From: Bacteroidota bacterium
GTDB taxonomy: Bacteria; Bacteroidota; Bacteroidia; Bacteroidales; Prolixibacteraceae
Assembly (NCBI GenBank): GCA_030691295.1
Contig: JAUYEQ010000490.1
Coordinates: 1 to 5,680 of the forward strand
Direction of reading: 5' to 3'
Length of the DNA: 5,680 bases
Part shown: one piece after another, positions 4,661-5,680 of the stretch
Position numbering within the stretch: position 1 is the first letter of the stretch
How the letters are laid out: each line of letters opens with the position of its first letter
The notes under the pieces: generated by a model
Seen by the model: the letters and a program-made list of their open reading frames with translations, nothing else
Told to the model about the DNA's origin: nothing
Database searches by the model: none
Made by a program: the position numbers and the translations under genes

Positions 4661-5680
4661 TCACTTGATCGTTCCCATAATATCACCCAAAAGAGCATCA
4701 CAATTCATTTCATTTTTGGGTTTATGCGAGAATCCTAAAATAACCACTACCAATTCTTTGGAAGGAATGATAAAAATGCGCTGACCATCGTACCCCTGAC
4801 ACCAATACATATCATCAGGTGCAGAAGGAAGTTTTCCCGATTTGTTCAGCCAAAACAGAGAGCCATATTCGCCCCTGCTTTGTGCATTTGGACTGGCACT
4901 GAAAGAAACCCATCCTTCAGGTAAAATTCGTTCGCCATTAAAAACACCATCCTGAAGATGCAACAACCCATACCTGGCAAAGTCACGGGCAGTGGCATAA
5001 ATGTACGATGAACCAACAAAAGTGCCTGAAGCGTCCACTTCGAAAACGGCATTGGGCATACCGATTTTATAAAATAAGTGGTTATAAGGAAATTGGTAGT
5101 ATTCCTGATCGTTGCCGATGGTTTGCCGTAATTGGTATGTAACCACGTTTGGATTTCCCGATGAATAATACCATTTACTGCCAACCGGAGATTCGAGTGG
5201 CTGACCAAATACAAAACGTGCAAAATCATTTTCGCAATAAAGCATCACAGTAACGTCAGAGCGGTTGCCGTAATCTTCGTTCCAAAGTAATCCGCTTTCT
5301 GCATACATCAGATTTTTATAGGTAATTTGTTTGCGGTCGTCAGTTTGCCATTCAGGAATATTAATGGGCTGATCAATGTCCCATTTACCATCTCTTACCA
5401 TGATTCCGGCCAGCGTATTGGTGAAACTTTTTGCCATCGACCAACTTTGGAAACGGGTCTTGGCATTGAACTGCGGCTGATATGCTTCGGCTACCGGAAC
5501 ACCTTTGTGAACCACCATAAAAGCGAATGCATTTCCTTTGTAGCCATTTTCGTCCATCAGCTTCTTTGTGATCTGCTGTAATTTTACATTGTCAACTCCG
5601 GTATTTATATCCGGAAGTATATTTCCCGTTGGCCAGGCAATCGTATCCTGATTGTAATTTGCCGGCGGAAACTTCGGAAA
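4661..5680 (-). CDS. SxxK serine hydrolase, beta-lactamase / 6-aminohexanoate-dimer-hydrolase-like, 5'-partial
   Basis: The minus-strand frame is open from the window edge to a TGA at 4661-4663, giving 339 visible residues. The real start, probably with a signal peptide, lies outside. The ATG at 5557 is internal: the 41 codons before it stay in frame and contain family-like sequence (DTIAWPTGNILPD). Motifs in visible numbering are the nucleophile and base Ser81 and Lys84 in SWSMAKSFTNT, the second motif WYYSSGNPN (170-178) supplying the catalytic Tyr, and a third motif GYDGQRIFIIPS (296-307), where this family usually has G-H/Y-x-G-Q. VGSSYIYATARDFARYG (222-238) is another family hallmark. 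This pattern fits esterase/amidase-type class C-like hydrolases such as NylB rather than a true antibiotic-hydrolysing beta-lactamase. It is convergent with thuA, with a 4-bp gap and no room for a terminator between them. The substrate is unknown. Confidence 0.88.
   Translation of the reverse strand, partial: FPKFPPANYNQDTIAWPTGNILPDINTGVDNVKLQQITKKLMDENGYKGNAFAFMVVHKGVPVAEAYQPQFNAKTRFQSWSMAKSFTNTLAGIMVRDGKWDIDQPINIPEWQTDDRKQITYKNLMYAESGLLWNEDYGNRSDVTVMLYCENDFARFVFGQPLESPVGSKWYYSSGNPNVVTYQLRQTIGNDQEYYQFPYNHLFYKIGMPNAVFEVDASGTFVGSSYIYATARDFARYGLLHLQDGVFNGERILPEGWVSFSASPNAQSRGEYGSLFWLNKSGKLPSAPDDMYWCQGYDGQRIFIIPSKELVVVILGFSHKPKNEMNCDALLGDIMGTIK

Noticed and set aside
4846..5581. Other frames over the serine hydrolase
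   Set aside because: The minus-strand frame with the SxxK, YSSGN and GYDGQ motifs explains the whole interval; the others have no recognisable features.

Overview
This 5.7-kb window looks like a chromosomal segment of a Bacteroidota bacterium, probably of the Bacteroidia/Marinilabiliales type. The grounds are AT-rich intergenic DNA, almost no Shine-Dalgarno sequences, a TATCTTTG box (Bacteroidota -7 consensus TAnnTTTG) upstream of sufS, and proteins that resemble Bacteroidota families. The lineage is an inference from style and family resemblance; no search was run.

Left part (1-983), all on the minus strand. A protein of unknown function starts at 121 and runs off the left edge. A 38-residue lysine-rich protein lies at 234-350. 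An Rnk/GreA-GreB C-terminal-domain protein lies at 570-983. Between the first two genes sits a perfect 21-bp inverted repeat with a 3-base loop. Two diverged copies of a non-coding repeat flank the rnk-like gene, one just past its stop (412-510) and one upstream of its start (1082-1237). The upstream copy has 17-bp terminal inverted repeats and several internal hairpins.

Middle (984-1394). This 411-bp gap separates the divergent rnk-like and MarR-like genes. It holds the complete repeat, a tandem 9-mer, an imperfect hairpin, and a perfect 11+11-bp palindrome with 21-bp centre-to-centre spacing, 46 bp before the regulator's ATG. The palindrome is a candidate operator.

Right part (1395-5680). 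A MarR-like winged-helix protein and an all-helical HEAT-like protein form a likely two-gene unit. They are followed by sufS, a group II cysteine desulfurase with all key residues, and by an exported ThuA-like protein nine bases after sufS. A secreted-type SxxK serine hydrolase of the beta-lactamase/6-aminohexanoate-dimer-hydrolase family converges on thuA from the minus strand and runs off the right edge.

The genes do not form one obvious pathway. The sufS gene has no suf partners in view, and thuA and the serine hydrolase are adjacent but convergent. The most unusual material is the non-coding DNA of the left third: the long hairpin, the paired repeat around rnk, and the operator-like palindrome. 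I see no convincing new defence system, CRISPR array or complete transposon, and no RNA gene that I recognise.
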